Below are positions 25,285 to 34,800 of a stretch of DNA of 64,000 bases, in pieces. The notes below the pieces were generated by a model. The model was not told the origin of the DNA. It was given only the letters and a program-made list of their open reading frames with translations, and made no database searches. How positions within the stretch are numbered: the first letter of the stretch is position 1; each line of letters opens with the position of its first letter. The DNA is taken from positions 186,001 to 250,000 of the forward strand of contig CAYUIE010000001.1 of assembly GCA_964444665.1 (NCBI GenBank), written 5' to 3'. The DNA comes from CAYZTY01 sp964444665. GTDB taxonomy: Bacteria; Planctomycetota; Phycisphaerae; Sedimentisphaerales; CAYZTY01. A program made the translations under genes and the position numbers.

Positions 25285-26502
25285 TTAGCGATTCAGACCG
25301 GCCTTGAAGCCTCTTTCCAAATCCTCGATTATATCTTCGATGTCCTCAAGCCCAACGGCAAGTCTGAAAAGGGTGTCGGCAATTCCCAGCTTATAACGCT
25401 GCTTTTTTGTGTAGTCGTAGTAACTGACCAAAGCCGGATGTGTTATCAGTGTTTCGGTCCCGCCAAAACTTGGCCCTATATAAGTTAGTTTCAATGCATC
25501 GAGGAATCGTTTTGCAGTATTAATGTTGCCCTTTATATCAAATGTGACTACTCCGCCGCCGCCGCTCATTTGCTCTTTTGCCACTTTATAATGCCGGTGA
25601 CTTTTAAGGAAAGGATAATATACCTTCTTGACGGCGGGATGGGCTTCGAGGAACTGGGCTACCCTCAGGGCGGATTCATTTTGCTTTTGCACGCGCAGGG
25701 GAAATGTTTTGAGTCCCCGCAACAATAGATAACAGCAATGCGGGTCAATTAGGCCGCCCATTGATTTGTGCAAATTCCTTATTTTTTCAATAAGTTCCTG
25801 TTCGCCTAATACTGCACCTGCGAGGATATCATTATGGCCTCCCAGGTACTTGGTCGCACTTTGCAGGACAATATCCATCCCGAACTCAATGGGTCGCTGG
25901 TTTAAGGGAGTGCTGAATGTGCTGTCTATCAGCGTAAGAACATTGTGCCTGGTTGCTATCTTCTTGATTTTGACAAGGTCGAAGATGTTTAAATAGGGAT
26001 TGGTTGGTGATTCGGAGAATATGAAACGTGTGCTCTTCTTGATGGCTTTTTCGAGAATTTCGTAATTTCCGAACGGCACAATTGTGCAATCGATGGCAAA
26101 CTGCTTCAAATATGACTTGCAGAATTCAAGCGTTTTTTTGTAGCTGTCGTCGGTAATAACGATATGGTCACCCGACTGGACCAGCGAAAGAATAGTTGTG
26201 GTTATGGCGCTCATTCCAGAGGAGAAAACAACACAAGCTTCGGCACCTTCGAGGTTGGCAAGGCGAGCCTCGGCTATTTTTGCGGTCGGATTGCCGTACC
26301 TGCCGTATTCGAAATGTTCCTTGCCCTTTTTAGTGTAGTCTTCGATGGCTTTGCTGTTTTTGAACGTATATGTAGATGTTTGAATGATAGGGGTTGTAAT
26401 CGAGTCGGCATATTTTCTTCTCGGCTCGCCCGCATGTATCGACCTGGTGGAGAGGGATTTACTTTTTTTCTTGGGTTTATTTTTTGCAGATGATTTGGGC
26501 AT
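25285..26502 (-). CDS. Cystathionine gamma-synthase/lyase family PLP enzyme
   Basis: From ATG 26502 the protein has 405 residues; an upstream ATG at 26523 is possible. A Lys/Ser-rich leader (about 20 residues) precedes STRSIHAGEPRR, the usual family start. PLP-binding marks are YGRYGNPTAKIAEARLANLEG, SSGMSAI and the Schiff-base K218 in SATKYLGGHND. The protein belongs to the Cys/Met metabolism PLP family: cystathionine gamma-synthase, gamma/beta-lyase, O-acylhomoserine sulfhydrylase or methionine gamma-lyase. Sequence reading alone does not separate these activities. It lies 79 bases behind folK-dNK and 10 bases ahead of panC, inside a biosynthetic run. Confidence 0.88.
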   Translation of the reverse strand: MPKSSAKNKPKKKSKSLSTRSIHAGEPRRKYADSITTPIIQTSTYTFKNSKAIEDYTKKGKEHFEYGRYGNPTAKIAEARLANLEGAEACVVFSSGMSAITTTILSLVQSGDHIVITDDSYKKTLEFCKSYLKQFAIDCTIVPFGNYEILEKAIKKSTRFIFSESPTNPYLNIFDLVKIKKIATRHNVLTLIDSTFSTPLNQRPIEFGMDIVLQSATKYLGGHNDILAGAVLGEQELIEKIRNLHKSMGGLIDPHCCYLLLRGLKTFPLRVQKQNESALRVAQFLEAHPAVKKVYYPFLKSHRHYKVAKEQMSGGGGVVTFDIKGNINTAKRFLDALKLTYIGPSFGGTETLITHPALVSYYDYTKKQRYKLGIADTLFRLAVGLEDIEDIIEDLERGFKAGLNR

Positions 26503-26602
26503 TATTAATTTCTCCCTTAACAAATAACTATTAAGTTTATGCTTTAGCCGAATACCGATGCCTATAATCCGACGTCGGCACCTTTCAATTTTTGCATTTT
26601 AT

Positions 26603-27688
26603 TTATACCGTAACATAACTTTTTACCTGGTTTGATAAGTCTTCAACACTTTGGGGCAGACGGTCGAGTGTGCTGGTTTGCTGGCGAATTACGGGACAAG
26701 TGCTCCAATTGGCAAAAAGCTGCTTATAATCAGAGTACAGGATTTTTAGAAATTGCATCTCGATTTTCTGTTCATAAGGTCTGTTTCGTTTGTGGATGCG
26801 CTCCAGACAATTCTCCACCGAATCTTGCAGATATATTACGAGAACCGGTTTTGCAACGCTTCCGGCCAGATGCCGACTTAGACGCTTATATAAAGCCTGT
26901 TGTTCGGTATCGAGTAATCGCTCAGCGTATATATTTTCTTTTTCAAAGATATAGTCACTTATAACAACCTTGCCGGGCGATAAAGAGTCTTTATTTAGCT
27001 GCTCGATTCTACTTGATAAAAAGTATAGTTGGGAATCGAGGGCCAGCTCTTTTTTGCCGGTGTAAACCTCCGGCATAAACGGATTCGTATCGTAAGCCTC
27101 GAGCACAATCTTGCAACCAAAGGCACCGGATAATTCCCCAGCCAACGTCGTTTTACCCACGCCGATTAATCCGGCCAGACAGACAAGCTGAGGGATGTCT
27201 TTTTGCAGCACAAAGTCTCTGCCGTTAAGCCTTTGGGCCAACTCTTTGACCGTTTGGTTGAGAATGGGGTGCATAAGATGGCTGTCCAGCTCACATAGGC
27301 CATTTAGTACGAATGAACGCAGATGCATTTGCCGATGCGGCACGGTCAAATCGGACGTATTTACGACTTTATTGCCGAACAAGAGCAAGTCAAGGTCGAT
27401 AGTACGCGGCGACCACTTGCCGGACCGGGTTCGGCCAAGCGAGTTTTCTATTCTGAGTAATTGTTGAAGCAGTTGCTCTGCGCTCAGTGTAGTGCTTACT
27501 TCCGCTACTGTATTGAGATAGAGCGGTTGCTCCATTCCCGCGAGGGGATTGGTTTCAGTTATGCTGCTGGTGTGAACTTCGCCAGTTTGCTCAATCCCGC
27601 GGAGTTGCTCAATAGCATTGTTAATATGAGCATTCCTGTCGTCTATATTGCTACCCAGCCCAATATATGCTGTTGTATTTTGAGTCAT
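26603..27688 (-). CDS. folK: HPPK (FolK) fused to a deoxynucleoside kinase
   Basis: A 361-residue bifunctional protein. Residues 1-155 are 6-hydroxymethyl-7,8-dihydropterin pyrophosphokinase: YIGLGSNIDDR, NPLAGMEQPLYLN and the signature SPRTIDLDLLLFG (about 93-105). It makes the activated pterin for folate synthesis. Residues about 165-361 are a deoxynucleoside-kinase-like P-loop kinase: GLIGVGKTTLA (about 173-183), YFLSSRIEQL, VISDYIFEKENIYA, and the lid CLERIHKRNRPYE. The second half probably phosphorylates a deoxynucleoside, so one protein would link folate and dNTP supply. Similar fusions are annotated in Bacteroidota to my recollection. It lies 45 bases after dapL. Confidence 0.9.
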   Translation of the reverse strand: MTQNTTAYIGLGSNIDDRNAHINNAIEQLRGIEQTGEVHTSSITETNPLAGMEQPLYLNTVAEVSTTLSAEQLLQQLLRIENSLGRTRSGKWSPRTIDLDLLLFGNKVVNTSDLTVPHRQMHLRSFVLNGLCELDSHLMHPILNQTVKELAQRLNGRDFVLQKDIPQLVCLAGLIGVGKTTLAGELSGAFGCKIVLEAYDTNPFMPEVYTGKKELALDSQLYFLSSRIEQLNKDSLSPGKVVISDYIFEKENIYAERLLDTEQQALYKRLSRHLAGSVAKPVLVIYLQDSVENCLERIHKRNRPYEQKIEMQFLKILYSDYKQLFANWSTCPVIRQQTSTLDRLPQSVEDLSNQVKSYVTV

Positions 27689-27733
27689 TTATTTATCTTT
27701 TAATAAAGGTTCTGCCCGAGTGGCCGGAATACA

Positions 27734-28960
27734 TTATAAGCAGCTGAATCGCTGCATAGCTTCTTTTACATCTTCCGGACGGCCGAAGGCACTTAGTCGG
27801 AAATATTCTTCGCCGGACGGTCCGAAGCCGGAGCCGGGTGTGCCGACAACATGCGCCTTTTGCAGTAACCGGTCGAAGAAGCCCCAGGAGCTTGGGCCAT
27901 TCTGTGTTTTCAACCAGATGTATGGGGCATTTATGCCGCCATATACCTTGTAGCCGAGTTTTATAAGTGATTGCCGGATTAACGCTGCGTTGGACATATA
28001 GATATCGATGATTTTTCTGACTTGTTCCCTGCCTTCCTCTGTGTATACGGCAGCCGCGGCAGCCTGTGAAATAAACGAGGTGCCGTTGAATTTTGTACAG
28101 TGCCTGCGATGCCATCTTCCCTTTACCTCAACTGCCGCTCCATTGCTCGTATAAGCCTTAAGCTGGCTTGGCACAACCGTAAAGGCGCATCTTATGCCGG
28201 TAAAGCCGGCCGACTTTGAAAAACTGCGAAATTCGACCGCCACTTCCTTTGCACCGTCGATTTCGTAAATCGAATGTGGTATCTCGGCTTGCGAAATAAA
28301 TGCCTCATAGGCTGCATCGAACAGTATTATGGCCTTGTTTTCGCGTGCAAAATCGACCCATCTGCTCAATTGACCTTTGGTCGCTACCGCGCCGGTGGGA
28401 TTGTTCGGAAAGCACAGGTATATGATATCGACTGGCTCGCTCGGTAGCTCAGGGACGAAATTGTTCTCGGCCGTACAGGGTAGATATACGATGCCGGCAT
28501 ATTGGCCGTTTTTATCCGCCGGGCCGCTTCTGCCCGCCATAACATTGCTGTCCACATAGACAGGATAGACCGGGTCGGGTATCGCAACAACGTTATCAGT
28601 GCCGAGAATCTCTTGAAAGTTGCCGATATCGCACTTCGTGCCGTCGCTGATGAAAACCTCGCTGCCGTCAAGTTCAACACCGCGCTGCCGGTAATCATTT
28701 TCGATTATGGCTTCGATAAGAAAATCGTAACCCTGTTCAGGTCCATAGCCGCGAAATGTCTCTCGCCGGCCCATTTCATCAACTGCTTTATGCATCGCTT
28801 TGGTTATGGCGGGTGGCAGCGGCTCGGTTACGTCGCCTATGCCGAGACTTATTATTCTCGCCTTTTGGTTGGCTTTCTTGAATGCTTTTACACGCCTGCT
28901 AATCTCCGGAAAAAGGTATCCCGTCTGTAGTTTCAGGAAATTCTCGTTAATCTTTATCAT
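27734..28960 (-). CDS. dapL: LL-diaminopimelate aminotransferase
   Basis: A 408-residue class I/II PLP aminotransferase. It matches DapL from the start (INENFLKLQTGYLFPEI) through SLGIGDVTEPLP, the GYGPEQGYDFL loop, FISDGTKCDIGN, FPNNPTGA and the Schiff-base lysine region SFSKSAGFTGIRCAF. It converts tetrahydrodipicolinate to LL-diaminopimelate in one step, bypassing DapD/C/E. The product serves lysine and peptidoglycan synthesis. DapL is typical of plants, chlamydiae, planctomycetes and some other lineages. A near-consensus promoter lies at 29046-29074, so this gene heads the run down to lgt. Confidence 0.95.
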   Translation of the reverse strand: MIKINENFLKLQTGYLFPEISRRVKAFKKANQKARIISLGIGDVTEPLPPAITKAMHKAVDEMGRRETFRGYGPEQGYDFLIEAIIENDYRQRGVELDGSEVFISDGTKCDIGNFQEILGTDNVVAIPDPVYPVYVDSNVMAGRSGPADKNGQYAGIVYLPCTAENNFVPELPSEPVDIIYLCFPNNPTGAVATKGQLSRWVDFARENKAIILFDAAYEAFISQAEIPHSIYEIDGAKEVAVEFRSFSKSAGFTGIRCAFTVVPSQLKAYTSNGAAVEVKGRWHRRHCTKFNGTSFISQAAAAAVYTEEGREQVRKIIDIYMSNAALIRQSLIKLGYKVYGGINAPYIWLKTQNGPSSWGFFDRLLQKAHVVGTPGSGFGPSGEEYFRLSAFGRPEDVKEAMQRFSCL

Positions 28961-29045
28961 TGCGTACCTTACATTTGCTTTAATAGTTCACGGTTTTTAA
29001 AAATTTTTGCCCGACAGCAATGTTGTCATCAATTTACGATGTGTA

Positions 29046-29074
29046 ATTTTATTGCCCCTGCCGGTCGACGTCAA
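29046..29074 (-). promoter_or_regulatory. Sigma70-type promoter of the dapL-folK-panC-panD-lgt run
   Basis: On the minus strand TTGACG (29069-29074), a 17-base spacer, and TAAAAT (29046-29051). Transcription would start near 29039, giving a leader of about 79 nt before ATG 28960. Confidence 0.65.
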
Positions 29075-29168
29075 CAATTTGCCTGATAGTAAACTTTTAC
29101 TTTAGTTTTGATTGGTTTGCAAATATGAAATGTGTGCTGTCAGTGCAGAGACATACCCCCCAATGTAC

Positions 29169-30155
29169 TTATTGTAACGGGGCTGCTTCTAATTGCCCCA
29201 GTTTCTCGGCAGTAACCGTCTCGATTTGCAGGTCGGCAAATATCACTCTATACTCACCGGTGACCAATCGCCACCTCATTAGTACTGTATTCGCCTTTCC
29301 CGGCTTGACCTTGTCGCCGTAATAAGCTGGCTCTTTGCCCTTCCTGAGCATCTGTTCGTAGAATTCACATAGCCACTCCAGCTTCTTGGTCGTATCAGCC
29401 AGAGCACGGTCGGGAATTGCTTTTCCTGCTTTCCTTGTTTTATATGCGCTTCTGAACTCCTTCATCACTGTAAGTATTGACAGTTTACTTGGATATGTGC
29501 CGGTAACCCTACCAAAAGACTTAATGGCACCAATTACTGCTTGTTCGTTCGTTTGAGCTGTGGAGTCTTGGACCTTGCCGGTTTTTAACAGCGGCCATTC
29601 GGCACTTTGTTTTTCTTCGAGAGGCCGGCCCGGGCCGGCCTCTCTCTCGACTGCGGCGACTAGCGTTTCGGCGTCGATATTCTCAATCCCTTTATCCTGG
29701 GGTCCTCCAGTTGTGGGTTTATGTTCCCGCTGTCTACGAGCTGTTGATTCTTTAGGTATGGTAGTAATCTGCTTTTTCGACTCATTGCAATGGCCACGTT
29801 TCTCCAGACAACTGACTAAGTTATCCCACTTCTTTATGACCGGGGGTAAATAGTATTTGACCAGGAATCTTCCCTGTTTATATGTTCTATCCGCCAGATC
29901 TACTCCGCCAAAAAGGCTGAGCAGCAAAATGACCTCGCCGACAATTATGGCTGCCGCGATGAGTTTTCCTATTCTAAGATTCATAATAGCCTTTATTGAC
30001 GTAAGGTCTCGCTTCCGGGGCTGCAAGTTCTCGGGGATTTGCTGCTTTATTCGCTCCGCGAAGCCGGGCCGCACGTCACCGTACATCCGGCCGATTCGAT
30101 TGAGAATTTTTATCAACCTCTCGTCATCTCTCGATTGGGAATCTTTATTTTTCAT
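29169..30155 (-). CDS. Single-pass membrane protein, probable anti-sigma partner
   Basis: A 328-residue protein with a basic cytoplasmic N-terminus (about 1-58), one TM helix (about 62-82, KLIAAAIIVGEVILLLSLFG) and a long extracytoplasmic part. The latter includes a charged linker (130-200) and a C-terminal domain (210-328) with no family I recognise. Its start overlaps the sigma factor gene by 11 bases, the usual arrangement for a sigma/anti-sigma pair, so an anti-sigma role is inferred. No zinc-finger anti-sigma motif is seen. A 26-bp perfect palindrome (29619-29644) lies inside the linker-coding part. Confidence 0.6.
   Translation of the reverse strand: MKNKDSQSRDDERLIKILNRIGRMYGDVRPGFAERIKQQIPENLQPRKRDLTSIKAIMNLRIGKLIAAAIIVGEVILLLSLFGGVDLADRTYKQGRFLVKYYLPPVIKKWDNLVSCLEKRGHCNESKKQITTIPKESTARRQREHKPTTGGPQDKGIENIDAETLVAAVEREAGPGRPLEEKQSAEWPLLKTGKVQDSTAQTNEQAVIGAIKSFGRVTGTYPSKLSILTVMKEFRSAYKTRKAGKAIPDRALADTTKKLEWLCEFYEQMLRKGKEPAYYGDKVKPGKANTVLMRWRLVTGEYRVIFADLQIETVTAEKLGQLEAAPLQ
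29619..29644. repeat. 26-bp perfect palindrome inside a coding sequence
   Basis: GAGAGGCCGGCCC (29619-29631) is followed directly by its exact reverse complement (29632-29644). It encodes part of a flexible linker (EREAGPGRPLEE) in the membrane protein and is much more GC-rich than its surroundings, suggesting an inserted palindromic element kept in frame. Confidence 0.7.
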
Positions 30156-30705
30156 AATGCTTCTCCTGGTGGGCTAATTCCTTACGCAATTTTTTAATGG
30201 CTCGATTGAGCCGGCTCTTAAATGTCCCTTCTCGAATCCCTGCAACAGCAGCTGCCTCAGCAATTGAAAAACTCAACATATAATGCAATACGATAGTTTC
30301 TCTCAATTTCAACGGCAGCTTCACAACTGCTTGCCTAACTCGGTCAAATTCCTCTGCGATATGGCTTCCACCCTGGCTGTTTTGGCTATGTACAGCCACA
30401 CAGGCCTCGTTAGCGTTTAGTTCCATTTTTCTTTTTTTATTTTTACGCCAGTATTCCCTGGAGGCATTTTGGGCGATACGATATAGCCAGGTTTTCAATG
30501 TCTGGTTGTTCTTCAGGTTATTGATATTTTGCCACGCCCGCACAAATGTCCACTGAGTCAACTCTTCACTTTCCCACCAGCTATGTCCAAGATGCCGTAG
30601 AAATACATAAATCCGCCTATGGTACTTATCCACCAGCGCACAGGCAGCCTTCTCGTCGCCCGCCTTTAGACTGGCGACTAATAGATAATCGGCCGATTTT
30701 TCCAA
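30145..30705 (-). CDS. ECF-type RNA polymerase sigma factor
   Basis: A 186-residue sigma70-family protein with region 2 (about 20-95: RIYVFLRHLGHSWWESEELTQ and WLYRIAQNASREYWRKNKKR) and region 4 (about 120-178: LPLKLRETIVLHYMLSFSIAEAAAV followed by GTFKSRLNRAIKKLRKEL). The start is TTG 30705 with AGAGGA about 8 bases upstream. It overlaps the membrane-protein gene by 11 bases, suggesting translational coupling and a regulatory pair. A possible ECF-type promoter is seen just upstream (30741-30768). Confidence 0.9.
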   Translation of the reverse strand: MEKSADYLLVASLKAGDEKAACALVDKYHRRIYVFLRHLGHSWWESEELTQWTFVRAWQNINNLKNNQTLKTWLYRIAQNASREYWRKNKKRKMELNANEACVAVHSQNSQGGSHIAEEFDRVRQAVVKLPLKLRETIVLHYMLSFSIAEAAAVAGIREGTFKSRLNRAIKKLRKELAHQEKHYEK

Positions 30706-30740
30706 GCTCTGTTCCTCTGCTGTGCTTAACGCTACACTTT

Positions 30741-30768
30741 AAAGATGCGCCAAAAGCTCACCTGTTCC
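30741..30768 (-). promoter_or_regulatory. Possible ECF-type autoregulated promoter
   Basis: The minus strand reads GGAACAG (30762-30768), a 16-base spacer, then TCTTT (30741-30745), similar to the GGAAC/TC pattern of extracytoplasmic sigma factors. It lies 36 bases before the TTG start of the sigma gene. The -10 match is weak. Confidence 0.3.
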
Positions 30769-30810
30769 ATAGTTTTTCGGATTTTTTTAAAAAAAGGTGC
30801 CTTTTAACTG

Positions 30811-30838
30811 TAGACTATTTATCTTTTTATGGCAAAAT
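30811..30838 (+). promoter_or_regulatory. Possible promoter of tRNA-Arg
   Basis: TAGACT (30811-30816) and CAAAAT (30833-30838) with 16-base spacing, ending 9 bases before the tRNA. Both boxes deviate from consensus, so this is only a plausible site. Confidence 0.35.
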
Positions 30839-30847
30839 GTATTTGTT

Positions 30848-30921
30848 GCGCCCGTAGCTCAGTAGGATAGAGCGTCGGTTTCCTAAACCGAAGGTCGCAG
30901 GTTCGAATCCTGCCGGGCGTA
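30848..30921 (+). tRNA. tRNA-Arg (anticodon CCT)
   Basis: A 74-nt cloverleaf. The acceptor stem GCGCCCG pairs with CGGGCGT (one G-T), the D arm is GCTC/GAGC, the anticodon stem TCGGT/ACCGA has loop TTCCTAA, the T arm GCAGG/CCTGC has loop TTCGAAT, and the discriminator is A. The anticodon CCT reads AGG arginine codons. The 3' CCA is not encoded. Confidence 0.96.
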
Positions 30922-31253
30922 TTGGTCTATGCCGACGTTAAGTAGGAGTAGATAGTCTTGATTAAGCTGAAACTGGCTTAGTCCTTATCATCGGTTTTTC
31001 AGGATTGGCGTTATTTATAGTAGTGTAGAGCTGAGGCGTATAGAGAAGGAAAGCACGTTGAAAAAAGGGAAGCAGCCGATATGGGTGTTTTTTTCATTGA
31101 TAGTGCCGGTTTTTTAGTGTAAATTTTAGTGGCAGCTAAGAGTTGATATTGCCGAATGGAAAAAGGCCGGGAGAGATAATAACCAGCATGTGGACTCTTG
31201 TCCAATTATTGGTTGAATTGCGACTCTCATGATAACGAACAGATATGAATAAT
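30922..31253. other. Intergenic spacer between two tRNA genes
   Basis: These 332 bases hold no convincing gene. A 64-codon minus-strand frame (31011-31205) has no ribosome site or recognisable motif. No clear terminator follows tRNA-Arg. Confidence 0.5.
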
Positions 31254-31327
31254 GGCGGCGTAGCTCAGCTGGTTAGAGCATGGGATTCATAAGCCCAGGG
31301 TCGAAGGTTCGAATCCTTCCGCCGCTA
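31254..31327 (+). tRNA. tRNA-Met (anticodon CAT), elongator type
   Basis: A 74-nt cloverleaf with acceptor GGCGGCG/CGCCGCT, D arm GCTC/GAGC with AGCTGGTTA loop, anticodon loop TTCATAA, T arm GAAGG/CCTTC and discriminator A. The GTAGCTCAG..GGTTAGAGCA region matches elongator tRNA-Met rather than initiator. The anticodon stem (TGGGA/GCCCA) has an A-G mismatch next to the loop. A lysidine-modified tRNA-Ile is an alternative that anticodon reading alone does not exclude. CCA is not encoded. Confidence 0.92.
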
Positions 31328-31443
31328 TTTGTTTTAGCGATTGTGTGAGTGGATTTGAAGAGGCGAATGTTCGGGCCGGGGCCGGGGGCTGAGTGAAGTA
31401 TTTTTATCCATCGTTTTAAACCTGTAAAAAATAATAGTACTTG

Positions 31444-31854
31444 TTATGCTCTCTGGCTTTGGGCTGTTTTCGAAGTTGCAGAATGTCCTTCGATGGATTT
31501 TTGGGTTTCCATAATAGGGAAGGGAGGGGTAATTCCTGATCTTGCGGAATATCTTGCTGTGTCGTCCACAAATTTCAACACCATTTCAATCTTACTTTTA
31601 ATACGCACCCTTCGATAGATATTTCGCAAATGAGTTTTCACTGTGCCATGCCTTATCTTGAGCTTTTTTGAGATTTCACCGTTTCTAAATCCTTCGCAAA
31701 CAAGTCTTGCTACCTGTAGTTCTCTGGGTGACATATGGTAGTGTTTTTGAAGGTAAGACCAATGCTTTTCACCAAAGAGAGCTATGTGCGGGGTTTTGAA
31801 GACGGAATCATCAGCTATTACGTCTTTGTTTTCCAAATGTGTTGGATGATGCAT
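31444..31854 (-). CDS. LuxR-type DNA-binding regulator
   Basis: A 136-residue protein with a LuxR/GerE helix-turn-helix at about 40-105 (MSPRELQVARLVCEGFRNGE, KKLKIRHGTVKTHLRNIYRR). It lacks a receiver or autoinducer-binding domain. The N-terminus (1-38) is short and without motif, and the C-terminus (106-136) is Ser/Thr-rich. It lies 2 bases after the giant TPR gene, at the downstream end of the exopolysaccharide locus, and may regulate that locus or flanking genes. Confidence 0.88.
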   Translation of the reverse strand: MHHPTHLENKDVIADDSVFKTPHIALFGEKHWSYLQKHYHMSPRELQVARLVCEGFRNGEISKKLKIRHGTVKTHLRNIYRRVRIKSKIEMVLKFVDDTARYSARSGITPPFPIMETQKSIEGHSATSKTAQSQRA

Positions 31855-31856
31855 TG

Positions 31857-34800
31857 TTAAACTCCTCCTCGTGACAATTCTTTAAGTAAATGTTGCGTAT
31901 CCGCGAAATCTGCAGCAGATAAACTCTTGTTTTTTGTGTTTAATTCCAAAGCTTTCTTCAAGCTTTTTATTGCCTCATCTTTTTGCCCAAGTTTGGCCAA
32001 AGTCTTTCCTAAGTGTAAATAAGAAGCTGCAAGAGATGGCGTTCTGGGATGATACAAATGTACACATCGCTTGAAATCTTCGGCCGCTTTGTTAAATTCA
32101 CCAAGTCTGTAATATGCGACGCCGCGAGTATCGATTAGGTCGACGTAGTCCGGATCTATGCTTAGACCGCGTTGGACAAGCTCAAGGGCTTGCTTGTGTT
32201 TGCCCTGCTCTTCACATAATATCCAGGCCAGGTTATTAATTGCGATTATATTATCAGGTTCAAGTGCAATGATTTGCTCGTAGATTGTTGCTGCCTCCGC
32301 AGACCGGCCCGTAGTCTGTAACAATATACCCATCAGATTAATAGCTTCAGTATTATCAGAATTATTTTTCAGTATGGTTCTGAGAATACTCTCAGCTGTT
32401 TTTTGGGCACGGCTGTCTTCATTTGTTACCAGGTCCTTGACAATAGTGATGGGTATGTTAGTATCCTTCGGGTGGTTTTGATACCACTGAAAGACCATCT
32501 GGCCAAGCTGGTCCCACAGTTGGTCGTCCTTGAGCAGTCGAACTTGTGCTAACAGCAGATTTGGATTATCCGGGGCTGATTGGTGTAGTAAGTCAAATTG
32601 TTTTTTAGCTTCTGATTTGTTTCCGTTTTTGTACAGTGCAGTGGCAAGGGCGATATTTAATTTTAGTTTGTCAGAGGTATTGCTACAATAGGATAGTTGT
32701 TTTTTAAGAAGATTTATTGTTTTTTCAACCTGATTAGCGGCCAAGTATATATTTGCTAAGTATATCACAGTATCGGTGTTATTCGGTTCAAGTTCTAATA
32801 GTGCTTTTATAGTTGGAATCGCCAAAGTTGGTGACCGTACCGCTTCCGACCGGGCCTTTAACAAAAGCAAAGACTTATCATTAGGCTGGTTAGCAAGTCC
32901 TCGTAAAGCGATATCCATAGCCTTGGTTATTTGTTCCTGCCTGAAAGCTATTTCACCCAGCAGCAACCAGGCCTCACTAATTTCAGGTTGCTCTTCGGTT
33001 ATTTTTTCGAGAATACTTGTTGCTTGTTCTATAGCCGGGACAGTTCCTTTGGCAAGAAGAGAACGCGCTTTGAACAGGCGCAATTCAAAATCCTTGGGTT
33101 TAATTTTCAGGATTGAATCAAGGATATCTTTTCCTTCGCGTATTGTGTCATGGTTTCCGGACGCTAAGAAAAGGGATATTGCCCGTTTAATAATATCGAG
33201 GTTATCCGGCCCTAAAGACATTGCTTTTCTAATGCTTGCAATGGCTTTACCGAGGTTGCCTGTGGAACGATAAAAGTCACTTATAGCTGCCCATGCATTT
33301 GCATTATTTGGTTCTGTAGTGGTTACATGTTCAAAATCTTTTTGTGCTTTCTCCGGCTGTCCGAGCATAGCATACGTCCTGGCACGAAGGATATAAGCTG
33401 AAGAATTGCTTGATATATTTATTATTTCGTCACAAAGTGATATCGCCTCCGTGGATTTCTTCTGGCGAATTTTAGATTCAATTTGAGCAATTATTACTGG
33501 CAGCGAATTTGGTTCCCTAAGCTTCAACCCGCTTAAAATTTCATCTGCTTCAGTGAAACTGTTTTGCTGCATCTTAAGGGATGCAAGGGACAGGTATATA
33601 GACAGGTTGTTAGGCTCAGAAGCCGACAAGTCCTCCAGAATATTACTGGCAGAACTTAATTCACCGCGTCTTAAGTAGCTATGTAATTCTAATTTTTGTA
33701 GCTCAGGATGAGATAGTTTTTTTCTGGCTGCTCGGCGAAGGATTTCGTCCGCGCGGTCATATTCATTTGCCTTGTATAAAGCGGCGACCGCAGGGACGAT
33801 TATATGAATGTCCTCGGGCGACCGCGTCAAGGCTTCCTGATAAATTGAAACAGCAAGTTGCAATTCCCCGGCTTTTTCGTAGGCTGACGCAAGAAGCATT
33901 CGACTGGCCTGGTCATCCGGATTGACAAGCAGGTTTTCTTTTAGAAGCGAGATAATTTGTGGATACTGGTCTTTGAAATTATCCTGTGTGAACAAAATCT
34001 TTGCCTGCTCAAAGCGCCATTGCCAGCCATTCTGGCCTTCAAGGGATTTAATTTCATTCACAAGCTGTAGGGCTTTTTCAGGTTTTTTAGCAACTTCACC
34101 ACATCTTAAAAGTTGACGTTTAACCGGAATATCGTTTGGTAGTTTTTGTGCAAGGGAGTTAAGCAATTCATATGCCTTTTCCTCTTGGTTCCACCGGTTG
34201 TATAAGTCGGCGAAGAATAAGCATAGTTTTCGTTGTTCAAGAGGTTCTTTGATACGAACTAAGGTGTTTTTAATGAGATCTTCGCATTTTTCCAGCTCGT
34301 TTTTTTGGGCTAACAAGACCGCAAAGTACTCGACCAAATCAATTTCTTGAGGGAACTGCTTTACGAGATTATCCAACCTTGATATCGCATCGTCTTGCCT
34401 TTCCTGAGCAATGAGTAACTCAATCTCGGCCATAGCGGTTTTTAGCGCTGATGGGTGAGAATATTTTAGTTCATTTACTAAAGCTTCAGCATCAGCAAGA
34501 TTATCCAGTTGCATTGCAAGCTGTAACTGCAAAAGTTTTACCTCGAGGGCGCCATTTGTTGTGCTTTCCAGCGTATCTAATTGTTTAGCTATATTCTGCC
34601 AGGTTTTGGAGTTTATAGTTGTTTGGCTTTCATAAAGCAGTTGTATTTGGGCTTGTATATATAATAAAGCTGCACTAAGATTGTTTGGGGACAGTTGCTT
34701 GGCGATAAGTGCCTGTTCTGCGGCCCCAGCCCAATTTCCGGTTTCAGTTAATAATCTGGCAAGGTTTAGATGTCCAATAAAGAGATTGGGTTGTTCGGAA

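Noticed and set aside
24654..25307. 217-codon plus-strand frame opposite panC
   Set aside because: It is the antisense shadow of panC, which has all catalytic motifs.
31011..31205. 64-codon minus-strand frame between the tRNA genes
   Set aside because: No ribosome site, no motif and biased composition; probably chance.
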